Source: Aliivibrio fischeri (GTDB taxonomy: Bacteria; Pseudomonadota; Gammaproteobacteria; Enterobacterales; Vibrionaceae). Taken from it: a stretch of 64,000 bases of DNA. Shown here piece after piece: positions 45,596 through 56,357 of the stretch. The position numbers and the translations under genes were made by a program. A model generated the notes under the pieces. The model saw only the letters and a list, made by a program, of their open reading frames with translations, made no database searches and was not told the origin of the DNA. The DNA is taken from positions 124,001 to 188,000 of the forward strand of contig CP160630.1 in the NCBI GenBank assembly GCA_038993745.2. Direction: 5' to 3'. Each line of letters begins with the position of its first letter. Within the stretch, counting starts at the first letter, position 1.

Positions 45596-47893
45596 CTACA
45601 TTTGTTCTGTAAATGTACGGCTAATTACGTCCTGTTGTTGCTCACGAGTTAGTGAGTTAAAGCGTACAGCATAACCTGATACTCGAATGGTTAATTGTGG
45701 GTATTTTTCTGGGTGTTCTACAGCATCTAGCAATGTATCACGGTTTAATACGTTAACATTGAGATGTTGGCCACCTTCAATTCCCTCATTTGCGTTTGCG
45801 GTTTCGTGGTGGAAGTAACCATCCATAAGTGCTGCAAGGTTTTGTTTTTGTGCATCTTCATCTTTACCTAGCGCATTTGGCACAATAGAGAAAGTATAAG
45901 AAATACCATCTTTAGCGTAAGCAAATGGCAGTTTTGATACCGATGTTAGTGACGCTACTGCTCCGTTTTCATCTCGTCCATGCATTGGGTTAGCACCTGG
46001 ACCAAACGGCATGCCTGCACGACGGCCATCCGGTGTGTTACCTGTTTTCTTACCGTATACAACGTTTGATGTAATAGTAAGAATCGATTGTGTTGGAATA
46101 GCTTCACGGTACATGCTCATTTTCTGAATTTTTTTCATGAAGCGTTCAACAAGATCACAAGCAATGTCATCAACACGGTTATCGTTATTACCAAATTTAG
46201 GGTAATCACCTTCAATGTTGAAATCGATAGCCACACCATCTTCATCACGAACTGGAGTTACTTTAGCGAATTTAATGGCTGCTAATGAATCAGCAACCAC
46301 TGATAGACCTGCAATACCACATGCCATTGTTCGGCGAACATCGCGATCCATTAATGCCATTAATGATGCTTCGTAGCTGTAACGGTCGTGCGAATAGTGA
46401 ATGATATTTAAAGCCGTCACATATTGTGTTGCTAACCAATCTAACATTGAATCAAAGCGTGGCATTAGACTGTCGAAATCAAGGACTTCGTCGCTTACTT
46501 TGTCTACTTGTGGGCCAACTTGTGCTTTTGATTTTTCATCAATACCACCATTGATGGTGTAAAGCAGTGCTTTTGCTAGGTTGGCACGAGCTCCAAAGAA
46601 CTGCATGTGTTTACCAACGACTTGTGGGCTTACACAACACGCAATGGCATAGTCATCGTTATCGAAATCAGGACGCATTAAGTCGTCGTTTTCGTATTGT
46701 ACTGATGAGGTATCAATTGACACTTTCGCTGCGTATTTCTTAAAGGCAATTGGCAGTTGCTCTGACCAAAGGATTGTCATGTTTGGCTCTGGAGCTGGGC
46801 CCATTGTGTGTAATGTGTGTAGATAACGGAATGTTGTTTTAGTCACTAATGTACGGCCATCAACCCCCATACCTGCCATGGCTTCTGTTGCCCAGATTGG
46901 GTCGCCAGAGAAAAGTGAATCGTATTCTGGTGTACGTAAGAAACGTACCATACGTAACTTCATGATGAAGTGGTCAATCATCTCTTGTGCTTGTTCTTCA
47001 GTAATTAAACCATTGGCAATATCACGTTCAACATAAACATCAAGGAAGGTTGATGTACGGCCTAGTGACATTGCGGCACCGTTTTGAGATTTAACCGCAG
47101 CAAGGTAACCAAAATATGTAAATTGAATTGCCTCTTGAGCTGTTTTAGCTGGTAGAGACATATCAATACCGTATTTAAGGCCCATTTGACGAATGTCTTC
47201 TAGCGCTTGAACTTGGTCTGCTAACTCTTCACGAAGTCGCATGGTTTTTTCAAGATCTTGGCCTTGTTCAAGGAAAGCTTGAGTTGAGTTGTATTGCTCT
47301 TTTTTATCGGCTTTTAAGAAATCAATACCGTAAAGCGCTAAACGACGATAGTCACCAATGATACGACCACGGCCATAAGCATCAGGAAGACCCGTGATGA
47401 TGCCTGATTTACGACATGCAAGGATCTCTTTAGTATAAAGATCGAAACATGCTTTGTTGTGTGTTTTGCGATATTCAGTGAATATCTTCTCAACGTTTTT
47501 ATCTAACTCACGGCCATAAACTTCGCATGAGTTTTTCACCATACGAATACCGCCGTTAGCGATAATAGAGCGTTTTAGTGGTTTGTCGGTTTGTAGACCA
47601 ACGATTTTTTCTAGATCTTTATTGATGTAACCAGCGTCATGAGAAATGATGGTTGAAGGTAGGTCGGTATCGAAATCAACAGGAGCGTGAGTTCGGCTCT
47701 CTTGTTTGATGCCTTCTAATACGCTATTCCATAATGTAGTGGTTGATTCTGTTGCTTCTACAAGGAAGGATTCATCTCCTTCATATGGAGTGTAGTTTGT
47801 TTGAATAAAATCACGAGTGTTTACGCTCGTTTGCCATTCGCCATTAGTAAAGCCACGCCATGCTTCTATCATACCAGTTGTTGGAATAGTCAT
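45596..47893 (-). CDS. pflB: Pyruvate formate-lyase (formate C-acetyltransferase)
   Basis: In this 765-residue glycyl-radical enzyme the active-site cysteine pair is in IACCVSPQ (Cys419, Cys420). The radical glycine is in RVSGYAVRF (Gly740), and [21 protein letters not shown] is fully conserved. It splits pyruvate and CoA into acetyl-CoA and formate in anaerobic cells. The length is that of E. coli PflB (760). The usual partners focA and pflA (activase) are not adjacent, so this may be a second copy (PflB/TdcE-like) that uses an activase encoded elsewhere. AGGTAAGCATT precedes the ATG. Oxygen-dependent regulation is expected, but no clear FNR site is seen. Confidence 0.93.
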   Translation of the reverse strand: MTIPTTGMIEAWRGFTNGEWQTSVNTRDFIQTNYTPYEGDESFLVEATESTTTLWNSVLEGIKQESRTHAPVDFDTDLPSTIISHDAGYINKDLEKIVGLQTDKPLKRSIIANGGIRMVKNSCEVYGRELDKNVEKIFTEYRKTHNKACFDLYTKEILACRKSGIITGLPDAYGRGRIIGDYRRLALYGIDFLKADKKEQYNSTQAFLEQGQDLEKTMRLREELADQVQALEDIRQMGLKYGIDMSLPAKTAQEAIQFTYFGYLAAVKSQNGAAMSLGRTSTFLDVYVERDIANGLITEEQAQEMIDHFIMKLRMVRFLRTPEYDSLFSGDPIWATEAMAGMGVDGRTLVTKTTFRYLHTLHTMGPAPEPNMTILWSEQLPIAFKKYAAKVSIDTSSVQYENDDLMRPDFDNDDYAIACCVSPQVVGKHMQFFGARANLAKALLYTINGGIDEKSKAQVGPQVDKVSDEVLDFDSLMPRFDSMLDWLATQYVTALNIIHYSHDRYSYEASLMALMDRDVRRTMACGIAGLSVVADSLAAIKFAKVTPVRDEDGVAIDFNIEGDYPKFGNNDNRVDDIACDLVERFMKKIQKMSMYREAIPTQSILTITSNVVYGKKTGNTPDGRRAGMPFGPGANPMHGRDENGAVASLTSVSKLPFAYAKDGISYTFSIVPNALGKDEDAQKQNLAALMDGYFHHETANANEGIEGGQHLNVNVLNRDTLLDAVEHPEKYPQLTIRVSGYAVRFNSLTREQQQDVISRTFTEQM

Positions 47894-48420
47894 AATGCTT
47901 ACCTATCTTTAATTATTTGTTTTTCAATCAGTTTGTAGAATCGTATTTTTGAATTAGGATGTTCAATAACCCGTAATAACAAACTGTTTTCTTTAAATCG
48001 ATACTATTCCTATTAGCTGTATGAGTAAAATGAATGCTTTTCATTTTTTAAATGCGTTCTATGCATGTATTAAGTTTTTAATATTCTTTGTCGTTAGTCT
48101 GGTGAGTGAAATTTTGTATTTTCACTGTTGATTAATTGTTTGAATGCATCTGTTTTGTGAATGCTTTTTATTGGGGATATTTGCTTAACATCTGGAATCT
48201 GATATCTATATTTATTTCTTTATTTACAATAAGTTACAAAAAATAATATTGTGTGATTTGAATTCCATTTTATTGCAGTAAAAATCGTTTTTATAAATTC
48301 TTTCCATTACATTTCAGCGCCTGCCCAATCATGTCAAATTATCAAAAATAGGCGACCAAACTTATTGAAAGACTGTGCAGAACAAAAAACATAATAATAG
48401 CTGTATTTAAAGGTGAAGTA
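47894..48420. other. 527-bp divergent intergenic region
   Basis: A long regulatory region between pflB (-) and the LPMO gene (+). It is AT-rich. I found no convincing FNR (TTGAT-N4-ATCAA), ArcA or CRP site and no small ORF. The length suggests several regulators. Confidence 0.4.
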
Positions 48421-49899
48421 ATGAACAAAAGCTCAACGAAAACGCTGATTGCGTTATCTATGATGGCGGTAAGCTCAGGCGTATCGGCACATGGTTATGT
48501 ATCTGAAACTAATGATGGTATTGCTGGCTCTCGTGCTGCGCTGTGTAAATTCCCAACATCAGATACTCAAGAAAAAAACCGCGACTGTGGTGCTGTTCAA
48601 TGGGAACCACAAAGTGTTGAAGGCCCTGAAGGTTTCCCTGAGAAAGGTCCTGCTGATGGTCAAATCGCAGGTGCTGGCCTGGTTCAATTTTCTGAATTAA
48701 ACGAACAAACAGCTGATCGTTGGGTTAAACGTCCAATTACTGCTGGCGCACAAACGTTTGAATGGACGTTTACAGCAAACCACGTAACAAGAACGTGGAA
48801 GTACTACATGACAAAACAGAACTGGAATCCAAATGCGGTATTAACACGTGATTCATTTGATCTAACTCCGTTCTGTGAACTTGAATACAACATGGAAAAA
48901 CCGCCTCTATACCCAAATACGTTCTCACACGAATGTATTGTTCCTGAGCGTGAAGGTTACCAAGTTATTCTTGCTGTTTGGGATGTGGGTGATACTGCAG
49001 CTGCATTCTATAACGTAATCGACGTTAAGTTTGACGGTAATGGTGGCGTGGTTGACCCAACTTGGTCTCAAGGTGGTCAAATTAACCCAACTCGTGATTT
49101 AAACGTGGGTGATCGTGTATTTACTCGTGTGTTTGATACATCTGGCGAAAATGCATCTCTTTCTACTGAATTAGTGATTGAGAATGAAACGCAAGGTCAA
49201 GCAAATAACTGGACACATGCGTTAGCAACAAAGATCAATAAAGAGCAGCAAAATATTGGTGCTGGTCAACTAAATGATAAAGGTGAATTTTCACCTCAAT
49301 ACGGTTCTAACCCTGTTTACCTGAAAGCGGGAAGTGGTCTAAAGAGCGTTGAAATTGGTTATCAATTAGAAACGGTTGAACCTGTTTATCATTTAGATAT
49401 TGAAGGTTTGGCGTCTGAATACACAATTGGTGATTCAGCGACAGAATTAGATTTAAGCCTATATGCAACAGGTGACATGAATGTTGAGCTAACGGTTTAT
49501 AACCACGGTAAAGAAGCGCTAGCAAACACGAATGTAACGTTAAAAGATGGCGAAGCAAAACCAGTAGTAATGGCACTATCTAAGTCTGAGAAAGGTCATC
49601 ACATGTTGGTTTCTCGCATCAAAAACATGGATGGTGAGTTAATCAAACAAGATATGTCTGATTTCCACTTAGTTGAAGAAGCGGTAACGCCTCCACCATC
49701 AGGTGATTTTGACTTTGTATTCCCAGAAGGTGTGAAGGGTTATAAAGCAGGTACGAAAGTATTAGCAGAAGATGGCAATGTTTACCAATGTAAAGAATTT
49801 CCATACTCTGGTTACTGTGTACAATGGACTGAAACAGCAACTAACTTTGCACCAGGTGTAGGCTCTGATTGGTCTATGGCTTGGGATAAAGTAAATTAA
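48421..49899 (+). CDS. gbpA: GbpA-like chitin-binding lytic polysaccharide monooxygenase (AA10)
   Basis: This 492-residue secreted protein has a signal peptide cut before His24 (VSA/HGYV), which makes His24 the N-terminal copper ligand. The second His of the brace is His121 in TANHVTRTW. The AA10 domain (about 24-215) is followed by two beta domains (about 220-415) and a C-terminal chitin-binding module ([21 protein letters not shown]). This is the four-domain layout of Vibrio GbpA. It oxidatively cleaves chitin and helps cells attach to chitin and host mucin. AAAGGTGAAGTA precedes the ATG. It ends at a good terminator. Confidence 0.93.
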   Translation: MNKSSTKTLIALSMMAVSSGVSAHGYVSETNDGIAGSRAALCKFPTSDTQEKNRDCGAVQWEPQSVEGPEGFPEKGPADGQIAGAGLVQFSELNEQTADRWVKRPITAGAQTFEWTFTANHVTRTWKYYMTKQNWNPNAVLTRDSFDLTPFCELEYNMEKPPLYPNTFSHECIVPEREGYQVILAVWDVGDTAAAFYNVIDVKFDGNGGVVDPTWSQGGQINPTRDLNVGDRVFTRVFDTSGENASLSTELVIENETQGQANNWTHALATKINKEQQNIGAGQLNDKGEFSPQYGSNPVYLKAGSGLKSVEIGYQLETVEPVYHLDIEGLASEYTIGDSATELDLSLYATGDMNVELTVYNHGKEALANTNVTLKDGEAKPVVMALSKSEKGHHMLVSRIKNMDGELIKQDMSDFHLVEEAVTPPPSGDFDFVFPEGVKGYKAGTKVLAEDGNVYQCKEFPYSGYCVQWTETATNFAPGVGSDWSMAWDKVN

Positions 49900-49933
49900 T
49901 ATTGCTTATTAGATTATAGCGATAAAAATAATA

Positions 49934-49970
49934 AGAGAGCCTTCAATATATAAAATGAAGGCTCTTTTTA
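49934..49970 (+). terminator. Rho-independent terminator of gbpA
   Basis: AGAGCCTTCA (49936-49945) and TGAAGGCTCT (49956-49965) form a stem followed by a T-run. Confidence 0.9.
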
Positions 49971-50013
49971 TTTATAGTTTATATATAATTAATAAGATTA
50001 TCTTATTTATAAA

Positions 50014-50952
50014 TTAAATACCTTGGTCATCCATTGAGAACGTAAATTTAGCTTCATCATCCCACGTAGCTGGTAGGTCTAATTTAACAACCGGCTTTAT
50101 TAAACCATACATATTATAGAAATCTTGTTGGTAAGATCTCGCCTCATTTAATCCTTCTTGACCCGTTATATCAATATAGAAGAAAGCTTGAACTGGTGTT
50201 TGTCGACCTAAACTTTTATCCCATGTTTTAATGCGGATTTCATTTTGCTTGTTATGAGTCTGCCCACTCACATCACGCATTGCTTGTAGCCCTTGATAAA
50301 AGTTAGATGCAACAAACTCAGTAGCATTAGGGTAGTAATATTGAATGTTAAAACCACATTGATGATGATCGCGATTATCACCATTACTTGATGTTGAATT
50401 GTAGTGGTTTACCCATTGACCTTCAGTATAAATACCTTGTGCATTACACTCACCACTGCTTGATTGGTATGACGTGTGAGCGCCACATCCTGCATCACCA
50501 CGTCGGTTTGTATCTGCATCTACAGGGAAAAAGCAAAGATATTCAAGGTCTAAGGCACTACCAACTAACTCAAACGTTGGATAAATGGTAAAACCACTTT
50601 TGTATCCATAAGCTAGGCGTGAGAACTTAGCATCAGTACGAAGATATGAGAAAGAAACCCCGCCACTTTTTTCTGATGATGGGCTCGGCTCCCATACATG
50701 ATAATTACCCGGTTGAGTGCCTCGTAATGTGACTCCACTACATAGATAAGAAGAACGATGCGAAGCGCCGCAATTGGCTCTTGTATCGTAATAATTTTCC
50801 ATTAGGTTCTTAACCACTTTATTACCTAATTCAGGCGTAACAACAGAATAACCAGGTGGCTTTGTTGGTGGTTGGGGCGGTGGTGGCTTAGCAAAAGCGA
50901 AAGCATTGGCACTGCTTATTATTATAAAAGATGTTAATACCAACTTAAACAT
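50014..50952 (-). CDS. Secreted halovibrin-like protein (putative NAD-glycohydrolase/ADP-ribosyltransferase family)
   Basis: This 312-residue protein has a signal peptide (cleavage near FAFA22) followed by a Pro-rich linker (KPPPPQPPTKPPG). The mature part begins ENYYDTRANCGASHRSSYLCSGV and contains HVWEPSPSSEKSGGVSFSYL and GCGAH/QCGFNI cysteine motifs. From memory this pattern fits proteins annotated as halovibrin (HvnA) in Pseudomonas; the A. fischeri halovibrins are secreted NAD-consuming ADP-ribosyltransferase-like enzymes. I cannot verify the family by search. Cysteines probably form disulfides. AAAAGGAATGAATT precedes the ATG. It lies convergent with gbpA, both being secreted products. 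Confidence 0.6.
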   Translation of the reverse strand: MFKLVLTSFIIISSANAFAFAKPPPPQPPTKPPGYSVVTPELGNKVVKNLMENYYDTRANCGASHRSSYLCSGVTLRGTQPGNYHVWEPSPSSEKSGGVSFSYLRTDAKFSRLAYGYKSGFTIYPTFELVGSALDLEYLCFFPVDADTNRRGDAGCGAHTSYQSSSGECNAQGIYTEGQWVNHYNSTSSNGDNRDHHQCGFNIQYYYPNATEFVASNFYQGLQAMRDVSGQTHNKQNEIRIKTWDKSLGRQTPVQAFFYIDITGQEGLNEARSYQQDFYNMYGLIKPVVKLDLPATWDDEAKFTFSMDDQGI

Positions 50953-51273
50953 AATTCATTCCTTTTAATTGTTTTATCATTAAAATAATATTGATTATTT
51001 TTAATAATCGAAATGAATTCTAAATTGTTATTTGAATATAAACTACGTCATAAAAATTACTATATTTGTTTTTTTTGACCTAGTCTGCGAAGAATATAAG
51101 TTAAAAAATAAAATAAATTATTTAGAATAAGTGAAATAAAGTTTATCTCATTAAAATATTATTTTACTGAATATAGAATTATTAAATTGAGTAATGAATC
51201 GAGGTTATTGATTGAGTAGAAGTAAAAGAGAGGTACAATAGTCTTATGATTATGGCGTTGAATATTGCATAAA
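50953..51273. other. 321-bp intergenic region with AT palindrome
   Basis: GATTATT-TTT-AATAATC at 50993-51009 is a perfect inverted repeat about 45 bases before the halovibrin-like start and may be an operator. No ORF with a ribosome site is present. Confidence 0.4.
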
Positions 51274-51765
51274 ATGAATAAATTAAAGTACCTTCAAGGG
51301 TATCCTGAACATATTTTGGCGCAAGTTGCTCCAATGGTTGAGAATGGCAAGTTAGCTGAGTGGGTGAAAAAGAAATACCCTACGATGCATGATATTACGT
51401 CTGAAAAGGCGTTGTTTGATTATACTCAAGCATTGAAAAACAAATACATAAAGAAGTCATCGCCGTTAAGTAAAGTGGTATATGACCCAAAAATCCATGT
51501 TGTAAACAATGCATTAGGTCTACATACATTTGTTTCTCGTATTCATGGCAATAAACTGAAAGCAAAAAATGAAATTCGTATTTCAAGTGTGTTTCGAAAA
51601 GCACCGGAGCCCTTGTTGCGTATGCTCGTGGTACATGAATTAGCTCATATTAAAGAGAAAGAGCACAATAAGGCATTTTATGCTCTTTGTTGTCATATGG
51701 AGCCTGAATATCATCAACTTGAGTTTGATGCGCGGTTGTATTTAACTTACTTAGAGACACTGTGA
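51274..51765 (+). CDS. YgjP/DUF45-like zinc metalloprotease-fold protein
   Basis: The protein is 163 residues from ATG 51274; a TTG three codons upstream is also possible, and neither has a strong ribosome site. The zincin motif is in VVHELAHIKEKEHNKAFY (HELAH with a further His in KEHNK), which matches the YgjP/WLM-type HExxH-x6-H layout. EIRISSVFRKAP is also typical. It is probably cytoplasmic. Substrates of this family are not known. It is convergent with the YkgJ-like gene. Confidence 0.82.
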   Translation: MNKLKYLQGYPEHILAQVAPMVENGKLAEWVKKKYPTMHDITSEKALFDYTQALKNKYIKKSSPLSKVVYDPKIHVVNNALGLHTFVSRIHGNKLKAKNEIRISSVFRKAPEPLLRMLVVHELAHIKEKEHNKAFYALCCHMEPEYHQLEFDARLYLTYLETL

Positions 51766-51795
51766 GAGCGAAATATCTACATTTGAAATAGTTAC

Positions 51796-52113
51796 TTAGT
51801 GAGGATCTATTCCGTTATCTCTGCGTTCTGTTTCACACTCATAAGAGGCCATTTCAAATTCTCTGCAAATCCATGGACGGTTTTCATAGATGGTGCACAT
51901 CAGTGTATCGCGATCAACTGCAGCACACCAACCATCATCTAATCTTTTCATTATTTCACCACCCCATTGATCTTTCTCAATGAGTTCTTTTGGTACACCA
52001 GTGTCGGTAATGAGCATTACTTCTAAACGGCAGCAGCATGCACGGCAATTAGAACAGGTAATGTTAGAGGAACTATGTGTGTCAGAAGGCAACTCTATGA
52101 TATCAATACTCAC
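51796..52113 (-). CDS. YkgJ-family cysteine-cluster protein
   Basis: The 105-residue protein has the typical N-terminal CSNCRACCCRLEV (about 20-32) and the central DDGWCAAVDRDTLMCTIYENRPWICREF pattern of the YkgJ family. This suggests about eight cysteines binding zinc or an Fe-S centre. No function is established for the family. Codons are normal. It overlaps nothing and is convergent to the YgjP-like gene (30 bp between stops). Confidence 0.85.
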   Translation of the reverse strand: MSIDIIELPSDTHSSSNITCSNCRACCCRLEVMLITDTGVPKELIEKDQWGGEIMKRLDDGWCAAVDRDTLMCTIYENRPWICREFEMASYECETERRDNGIDPH

Positions 52114-52413
52114 TGGTGCTCCAGTTAATGTGTTTTTTATTAATATTCACAGGGTACGCTACTTTTTAGAAAGTCTCGATAATTTATTAAAAAAATAGAA
52201 TATCTTGAGATGCCAAGTCGTGATCTGGGTCAATGAGGTTTTCATAGGGTAGAACCTTAAATGTAGTTCAATTGACAATATTAGTGATAGTCTTTTTTTG
52301 AAAAAAAATCACAAATATTACTCAGCTCACATTCTCGAATGAATAGGTTTAACATCATTAATCTCCTTTGCTAAACATACACCTGAAAGGTATGGATTTA
52401 GGAGGTTATTATT

Positions 52414-52608
52414 ATGTCTATTAATTCAATTGATCACGGTGAAATCACCGATATGAAAGGCAAGTACGAAGTAAGTGATGAAGTGGTAACAGATATTACA
52501 GAGTGTCAAAGAAAAGCAGCTGCACGTCGTCGTATTGAGGCGATGCGTGAGATTAGAGAAAGCGGACTTACGCTTGAAGAAGCAAAAGAATTAGGTCTTA
52601 TCCATTAG
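52414..52608 (+). CDS. Small conserved-looking hypothetical protein, 64 residues
   Basis: AGGAGGTTATTATT precedes the ATG, so the gene is well translated. The product is helical, with a basic centre ECQRKAAARRRIEAMREIRE and an acidic C-terminus LTLEEAKELGLIH. The C-terminal RE-SGLTLEEAKELGL resembles a short helix-turn-helix, but it is too short for a confident call. No family name is offered. A terminator follows. Confidence 0.68.
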   Translation: MSINSIDHGEITDMKGKYEVSDEVVTDITECQRKAAARRRIEAMREIRESGLTLEEAKELGLIH

Positions 52609-52645
52609 TTTTTGATTTCTACCTTCATACCTTTAAATATTTATA

Positions 52646-52671
52646 GATGCGCCAGAACCGGCGCATTTTTG
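52646..52671. terminator. Rho-independent terminator
   Basis: ATGCGCC (52647-52653) and GGCGCAT (52660-52666) then TTTTTG; shared by the convergent pilin-like gene. Confidence 0.85.
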
Positions 52672-52674
52672 TTT

Positions 52675-53061
52675 TTAGCAACCGCTAGTTTCAAGCTTAT
52701 TGCTTGGTACAGAGCTAGATTGACTTTCTTGATTGTACATAAAGTAGCAATCCGCGCTTTTAATGTTCTCAGCTGAATCTGCAAATCCGATATACAGTTG
52801 CTGTTGACCATCCACTTCTTGAATTGAAACGAGCAGGTTATCTTCAGGTTTTATCAATCTAATTATTGAATTGTTATCAAGTGGGTCATCACTTGCAATT
52901 TGGTTAGCATGCTCAACAGAAGTTTTAATGTTACCTAATACTCTTTGTTTCGCCTTGCTTTCAATGTTTGAGAAGAAAGGCTTAGCTGCAAAACCGAGTG
53001 CACCTAAAATCATGACTGCAACGATCAACTCTTTTTGGCGGAATTTTTTATTACTTTTCAT
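52675..53061 (-). CDS. Degenerate type IV pilin-like protein
   Basis: In this 128-residue protein the N-terminus KKFRQKELIVAVMILGALGFAAKPFF looks like a type IV pilin helix of the MSHA kind (compare FTLIELVVVIVILGILAAVAAPKF). Its Glu5 equivalent is kept (Glu11) and the AKPFFSNIESKAK continuation matches the MSHA pilin pattern. The prepilin peptidase site has Lys instead of Gly before the Phe, and RQK replaces the TLI. Processing by PilD is therefore unlikely, and it may remain anchored in the inner membrane. Two C-terminal cysteines (about 105 and 128) are in the usual disulfide position. No other pilus gene is nearby. Confidence 0.65.
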   Translation of the reverse strand: MKSNKKFRQKELIVAVMILGALGFAAKPFFSNIESKAKQRVLGNIKTSVEHANQIASDDPLDNNSIIRLIKPEDNLLVSIQEVDGQQQLYIGFADSAENIKSADCYFMYNQESQSSSVPSNKLETSGC

Positions 53062-53435
53062 TTTGAGTTACTCACTGAACCATACACTTCATGGTGTGCC
53101 GTTTTGACTATTCAACGGACTATTTTCACGAAGGAGCTTTAATATGAGCTCTCGTTTCTAAATTGTATTTCATAGAAACAGAGCGAATCGATCTATTCTA
53201 TAGTAATAATTGATAATTAACATATTAGCAATGTAACACTTTTGAGAAAAAATGGGTGCAATGTCAAATTAATCTAGAGTCTGTCTTCAATAGGAGATGT
53301 TCGCTAAATGATAAGAGAGGGATATATCCAGTAAACCTATGATTTTTAATTTAGAATGCGGTGTTATTTTTTATTGCTAGAAAATTTGGTGGCGAAGCAT
53401 TAGAATTTGGGCGTGATTAATTAAATGAGCTTGTT
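53062..53435. other. 374-bp intergenic region
   Basis: AT-rich; promoters of the pilin-like gene (-) and of the small gene at 53436 (+). No ORF with a ribosome site or known operator was seen. Confidence 0.4.
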
Positions 53436-53642
53436 ATGAATAACCTTTCGCTATTACCTCCTGAAGAAAAAAATAAAATCGAACTCGATAAACAAGCTGC
53501 GTTCTTTGTTTGGAAGGTAAAAAATGCAAAAGCAGGTCCTGAACTCTGGACTATAGAAGCAGAAAAGCTAGAAGATGAGACAGAACGTCTGTTTTTTCAG
53601 CAATCTATCGAAAAATATAAAACAAAAATGGGCGTAGCGTAA
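53436..53642 (+). CDS. Hypothetical protein, 68 residues
   Basis: The product starts MNNLSLLPPEEKNKIELDK and is acidic and helical, ending SIEKYKTKMGVA. It has no signal peptide or cysteine. The conserved-looking FVWKVKNAKAGPELWTIEAEKLED suggests a small fold. It lies 90 bp upstream of the YebC-like gene on the same strand and might be co-transcribed with it. No family recognised. Confidence 0.68.
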   Translation: MNNLSLLPPEEKNKIELDKQAAFFVWKVKNAKAGPELWTIEAEKLEDETERLFFQQSIEKYKTKMGVA

Positions 53643-53732
53643 GGTTCCTTGATCTTTACTAGCGTACCCCCTGAGTATTTTGGTAGAATCCTGCCCATAA
53701 TTTTAAGTCAACAAACATAAGAGAGAATCCCG

Positions 53733-54455
53733 ATGGGAAGAAGTTTTGAAGTGCGCAAGGCCTCAATGGCTAAAACACAGGGCGCAAAAATCAAAGTTTA
53801 TTCTAAATACGGTAAAGAAATTTACATGTGTGCTAAGAATGGTGGTGCAGATCCAGACATGAACTTGTCTCTAAAACACCTTATTTCAAAAGCGAAAAAG
53901 GACCAAGTTCCTGCACACGTAATTGACAAAGCCCTTGATAAAGCAAATGGCGGCGGTGGTGAAGATTACCAACACGCACGTTACGAAGGTTTTGCTCCAG
54001 GTGGCGCAAGCGTAATCGTTGACTGTCTAACTGACAATGGTAACCGTACTTTCCAAGACGTTCGCCAGTGTTTCGTTAAAACTGGTGCTAAGATTGGTAG
54101 CCCAGGCACAAGTGCTCACATGTTTGATCACCAAGCTGTATTCCAGTTTAAAGGCGACGACGAAGAAGCAGTACTTGAAGCTCTAATGATGCAAGACGCA
54201 GATGTTACTGATATCGAACTTGAAGATGGCGTAATCACAGTATTTGCACCAAACACTGAGTTCTTTAAAGTAAAAACAGCGTTAGCTGCAGAATACCCAG
54301 ACTTAGTTCTAGATGTTGAAGAGATCACTTTTGTTCCTCAGAACAGTACACCAGTAACTGGTGAAGATGCTGAGAAATTCCAAAAATTCTTAGACATGCT
54401 AGACGATTGTGATGATGTTCAACAGGTTTATCACAACGCAGAATTAGAAGACTAA
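53733..54455 (+). CDS. YebC/PmpR-family protein, YeeN-type paralogue
   Basis: This 240-residue protein has the TACO1/YebC fold, with [25 protein letters not shown] and the C-terminal [18 protein letters not shown] all present. The N-terminus [19 protein letters not shown] differs from the MAGHSKW of true YebC and matches the YeeN branch. YebC-type proteins relieve ribosome stalling at polyproline or act on transcription; YeeN function is less clear. The ribosome site is GAGAGAAT. A strong terminator follows. Confidence 0.9.
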   Translation: MGRSFEVRKASMAKTQGAKIKVYSKYGKEIYMCAKNGGADPDMNLSLKHLISKAKKDQVPAHVIDKALDKANGGGGEDYQHARYEGFAPGGASVIVDCLTDNGNRTFQDVRQCFVKTGAKIGSPGTSAHMFDHQAVFQFKGDDEEAVLEALMMQDADVTDIELEDGVITVFAPNTEFFKVKTALAAEYPDLVLDVEEITFVPQNSTPVTGEDAEKFQKFLDMLDDCDDVQQVYHNAELED

Positions 54456-54480
54456 TCAGTCCTTTAATTTTCAAAATGAT

Positions 54481-54512
54481 AAAAGCCGAGCCTATGTTGC
54501 TCGGCTTTTTCT
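54481..54512 (+). terminator. Rho-independent terminator
   Basis: AAAAGCCGAGC (54481-54491), 7-nt loop, GCTCGGCTTTTT. Confidence 0.92.
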
Positions 54513-54609
54513 TTTTAATAATGGCTTTAGGATTGAGTAATCTCGAACTTACTGTATCCTACAGCGCTCGCAGTTTTGCGCATAATATTTATATAGAGAT
54601 AATGATTGT

Positions 54610-56121
54610 ATGGGTTTTACCTCTCTGGGCTTATCTGCCCCTATTTTAAAAGCTGTAGAAGAACAAGGTTATAGCACGCCTTCACCAATTCAATTACAAG
54701 CAATTCCAGCTGTAATTGAAGGCAAGGATGTTATGGCGGCTGCACAGACAGGGACGGGTAAAACAGCAGGCTTTACATTACCTCTTTTGGAGCGTTTATC
54801 GAATGGTCCAAAGCGTAAGTTTAACCAAGTACGTGCGTTAGTGTTAACGCCAACACGTGAGTTAGCTGCGCAAGTACACGAAAGTGTAGAGAAATACAGC
54901 AAGAACTTGCCACTGACTTCTGATGTTGTTTTTGGTGGTGTAAAAGTGAATCCACAAATGCAACGCTTACGTCGTGGTGTGGATGTTTTGGTCGCAACGC
55001 CGGGTCGTTTACTGGACCTTGCGAATCAAAATGCTATTAAGTTTGATCAATTAGAAATTCTTGTATTGGATGAAGCTGATCGTATGTTAGATATGGGCTT
55101 TATTCATGACATCAAAAAAATCTTAGCTAAGCTTCCTAAAAATCGTCAAAACTTGCTTTTCTCTGCAACGTTTTCAGATGAGATCCGTCAGTTAGCAAAA
55201 GGTTTAGTGAAAGATCCTATTGAGATCTCAGTAGCTAAACGTAACACAACGGCTGAAACGGTAGAGCAATCAGTTTATGTTATGGACAAAGGACGTAAGC
55301 CTAAGGTGCTTACTAAATTGATTAAAGATAATGAGTGGAAGCAAGTATTAGTCTTTAGTAAAACCAAACACGGTGCAAACCGCCTTGCGAGAACGCTAGA
55401 AGAGAAAGGCGTAAGTGCGGCAGCCATTCACGGTAATAAGAGTCAAGGTGCACGTACAAAAGCATTAGCTAACTTTAAGAGTGGCCAAGTGCGAGTTCTT
55501 GTGGCTACGGATATTGCAGCGCGTGGTTTGGATATCGAGCAATTACCACAAGTTATTAACGTTGATTTACCAAAAGTACCTGAAGATTATGTTCACCGTA
55601 TTGGTCGTACAGGCCGTGCTGGCGCAACGGGTAAAGCGATTTCTTTTGTTAGTGAAGATGAAGCGAAAGAACTATTTGCTATTGAGCGTTTAATTCAGAA
55701 AGTACTACCTCGTCATGTACTAGAAGGTTTTGAACCTGTTAATAAGGTACCTGAATCAAAATTGGATACTCGTCCAATTAAACCGAAAAAGCCTAAGAAG
55801 CCAAAAGCACCAAAGGTACAAGACGTTGAGCGCAAAGAAGGCCAACGCTCTGGTGAACGCCGTAATGACAATAAACCGGGAGCAAAACAAGGCCAAAAAC
55901 CGGCTGCGAAACGCGTACCTGCAAATCATCCGTCAGGTAAAAAGGAAGGCTCGGCTTCAGATAAGAATAAACGCCCATTCTCAGGTAAACCAAAAACAAA
56001 AGGGAATGGTGAAAATCGTGGTAATGGCAGTAACTTTGGTAAATCTAAATCAACGCCAAAATCTGATGTAAAACCACGTCGCCAAGGTCCACGACCAGCA
56101 CGTAAACCAAAAGTAAATTAA
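54610..56121 (+). CDS. rhlE: ATP-dependent RNA helicase RhlE
   Basis: This 503-residue DEAD-box helicase has the Q motif ([14 protein letters not shown]), Walker [11 protein letters not shown] (about 43-52), [36 protein letters not shown] and [10 protein letters not shown]. The C-terminal 110 residues are a basic, low-complexity tail rich in Lys, Pro and Gly, typical of RhlE, that binds RNA. It helps ribosome assembly and RNA turnover, often in the cold. The ORF is intact and ends at a terminator. Confidence 0.93.
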   Translation: MGFTSLGLSAPILKAVEEQGYSTPSPIQLQAIPAVIEGKDVMAAAQTGTGKTAGFTLPLLERLSNGPKRKFNQVRALVLTPTRELAAQVHESVEKYSKNLPLTSDVVFGGVKVNPQMQRLRRGVDVLVATPGRLLDLANQNAIKFDQLEILVLDEADRMLDMGFIHDIKKILAKLPKNRQNLLFSATFSDEIRQLAKGLVKDPIEISVAKRNTTAETVEQSVYVMDKGRKPKVLTKLIKDNEWKQVLVFSKTKHGANRLARTLEEKGVSAAAIHGNKSQGARTKALANFKSGQVRVLVATDIAARGLDIEQLPQVINVDLPKVPEDYVHRIGRTGRAGATGKAISFVSEDEAKELFAIERLIQKVLPRHVLEGFEPVNKVPESKLDTRPIKPKKPKKPKAPKVQDVERKEGQRSGERRNDNKPGAKQGQKPAAKRVPANHPSGKKEGSASDKNKRPFSGKPKTKGNGENRGNGSNFGKSKSTPKSDVKPRRQGPRPARKPKVN

Positions 56122-56150
56122 TCTTTTTTTGCTTATGTAAAAAAGTAATA

Positions 56151-56177
56151 AAACCGGCTATTTTCGCCGGTTTTTTT
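56151..56177 (+). terminator. Rho-independent terminator of rhlE
   Basis: AAACCGGC and GCCGGTTT stem (56151-56158 and 56166-56173) followed by T-run. Confidence 0.9.
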
Positions 56178-56357
56178 ATAAGCTATATATCTTCTTACTT
56201 GGGACGGTATTAGTTGTTAGATGTGGGTTATCTTGGGTGTGAGACAGTGCCTTTTTATTGATACAGTTATCAAAAGCATTATGAAACCATGTGTATGTTA
56301 AGAAACTTGGTGTACCTTTGTGGGTATAAATTAGTCAAGTGAATGCTTTGAGGAATA

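Noticed and set aside
47894..48420. Search for an FNR site upstream of pflB
   Set aside because: No TTGAT-N4-ATCAA-like sequence with an acceptable match; regulation by oxygen is expected but not shown here.
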